Below are positions 63,554 to 64,000 of a stretch of 64,000 bases of DNA, one piece after another. Within the stretch, counting starts at the first letter, position 1. Every line of letters starts with the position of its first letter. Origin of the DNA: Pachyseris speciosa (Eukaryota > Cnidaria > Anthozoa > Scleractinia > Pachyseridae). A program made the translations under genes and the position numbers. Under the pieces are notes generated by a model. The model did no database searches. It was not told the origin of the DNA and worked only from the letters and a program-made list of their open reading frames with translations. The stretch covers positions 207,501-271,500 of the forward strand of contig JAEMWC010000759.1 in NCBI GenBank assembly GCA_016490735.1, given 5' to 3'.

Positions 63554-64000
63554 CTTCTACAACAGTATGATTTTGAGATTGTTCATCGCCCTGGTAACGC
63601 ACACAGTAATGCTGATAGTTTGTCGAGTCGTGCGTATGAATGCAATTCTCTTCAAGATGAGGACCCTCAAGTTGTGAGAACTCGCGAAATGCAAAAACGA
63701 GATGTTGAATTGAGTAAGATGATTGACTTTCTTGAAAATGATGTTCTCCCATCCAATGATAAGGCTGCGCGTAAAATCGTGCTTACAAGTGATCAATTCT
63801 ATGTTGGTCAAGACGGTCTGCTTTACCGCTTAGATCGCGAGCGTAAGCGTAGTTCTAATGATGTATTTTATCAGCTTGTGGTTCCCTCGTCCCTGCGTTT
63901 TGAAATCTTATCCAATGTCCATGACCATATTTCAGCTGCTCATTTTGGGCTACACAAAACTTTTGAAAAAGTTAAGCAAAGTTACTGGTGGCAGGGTATG
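63554..64000 (+). pseudogene. Ty3/gypsy integrase N-terminus, cut by window edge
   Basis: A TAA at 63551-63553 ends the RNase H frame. The same frame continues with LLQQYDFEIVHRPGNAHSNA (the RNase H/integrase linker, NADSLSR-like), then the integrase zinc-binding region begins: HDHISAAHFGLHKTFEKVKQ followed by SYWWQGM, the HH part of HHCC. The catalytic core lies beyond 64000. Confidence 0.8.

Overview
The window is intron-rich, repeat-laden animal DNA. It looks cnidarian, probably an anthozoan such as a stony coral. This rests on the mix of Polinton/adintovirus-like, DIRS-like, Ty3/gypsy-like, LINE and TTAA-flanked elements and on large introns around a receptor tyrosine kinase (RTK). I cannot name the species from sequence alone.

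Host gene. One plus-strand RTK gene spans the window in pieces. I see two fibronectin type III (FN3) exons (4512-4817 and 16779-17081), a transmembrane exon (19623-19743) and five kinase exons (22069-22268, 38347-38531, 48682-48771, 55779-56042, 56937-57148). Splice phases agree at every junction from 16779 to 57148. The signal peptide and any more distal ectodomain lie upstream or were not recognised. The kinase C-lobe after the SDV residues must lie beyond 64000. The first FN3 exon carries an in-frame TGA but is phase-symmetric, so it could be skipped without a frameshift.

Main find. The intron between the first two kinase exons (22269-38346) holds a 15,744-bp virus-like element at 22541-38284. 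It is flanked by a perfect 6-bp target duplication (TATCAG) and has about 360-bp terminal inverted repeats (TIRs). It encodes a protein-primed family B DNA polymerase, a retrovirus-type integrase, a packaging-ATPase remnant with Walker A, an intact putative major capsid protein and about ten small genes in a divergent/convergent layout. This is a Polinton/Maverick or adintovirus-like provirus. Its polymerase, integrase and ATPase are broken by stops, frameshifts and a deletion. Unusual points are a large imperfect hairpin inside each TIR, two terminal genes that share promoter and first ~25 codons because their starts lie in the TIR, a triplicated zinc-binding module inside the polymerase, and a 1.8-kb transposon that split a capsid-like gene and left a 4-bp duplication.

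Other regions. 1-22000 holds introns with SINE, LINE, small inverted-repeat elements, a 1.3-kb repeat present as an inverted pair (1972-3290 and 14030-15382), and a TTAA-flanked element (19904-21899). 39275-39936 is a foldback element with TTAA flanks. 40446-48198 is a minus-strand DIRS-like retroelement with SGNH hydrolase, gag, reverse transcriptase/RNase H and tyrosine recombinase, interrupted by a 3.1-kb inverted-repeat insert carrying seven copies of a 134-bp satellite. 49126-54724 is a TTAA-flanked element with inverted repeats over 1 kb, with other elements nested in it. 58420-64000 is a decayed Ty3/gypsy retroelement running off the right edge.

Most mobile elements here are dead. The kinase exons are open, so the host gene may still function. 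Element boundaries come from reading terminal repeats and target duplications by eye; no database search was run.
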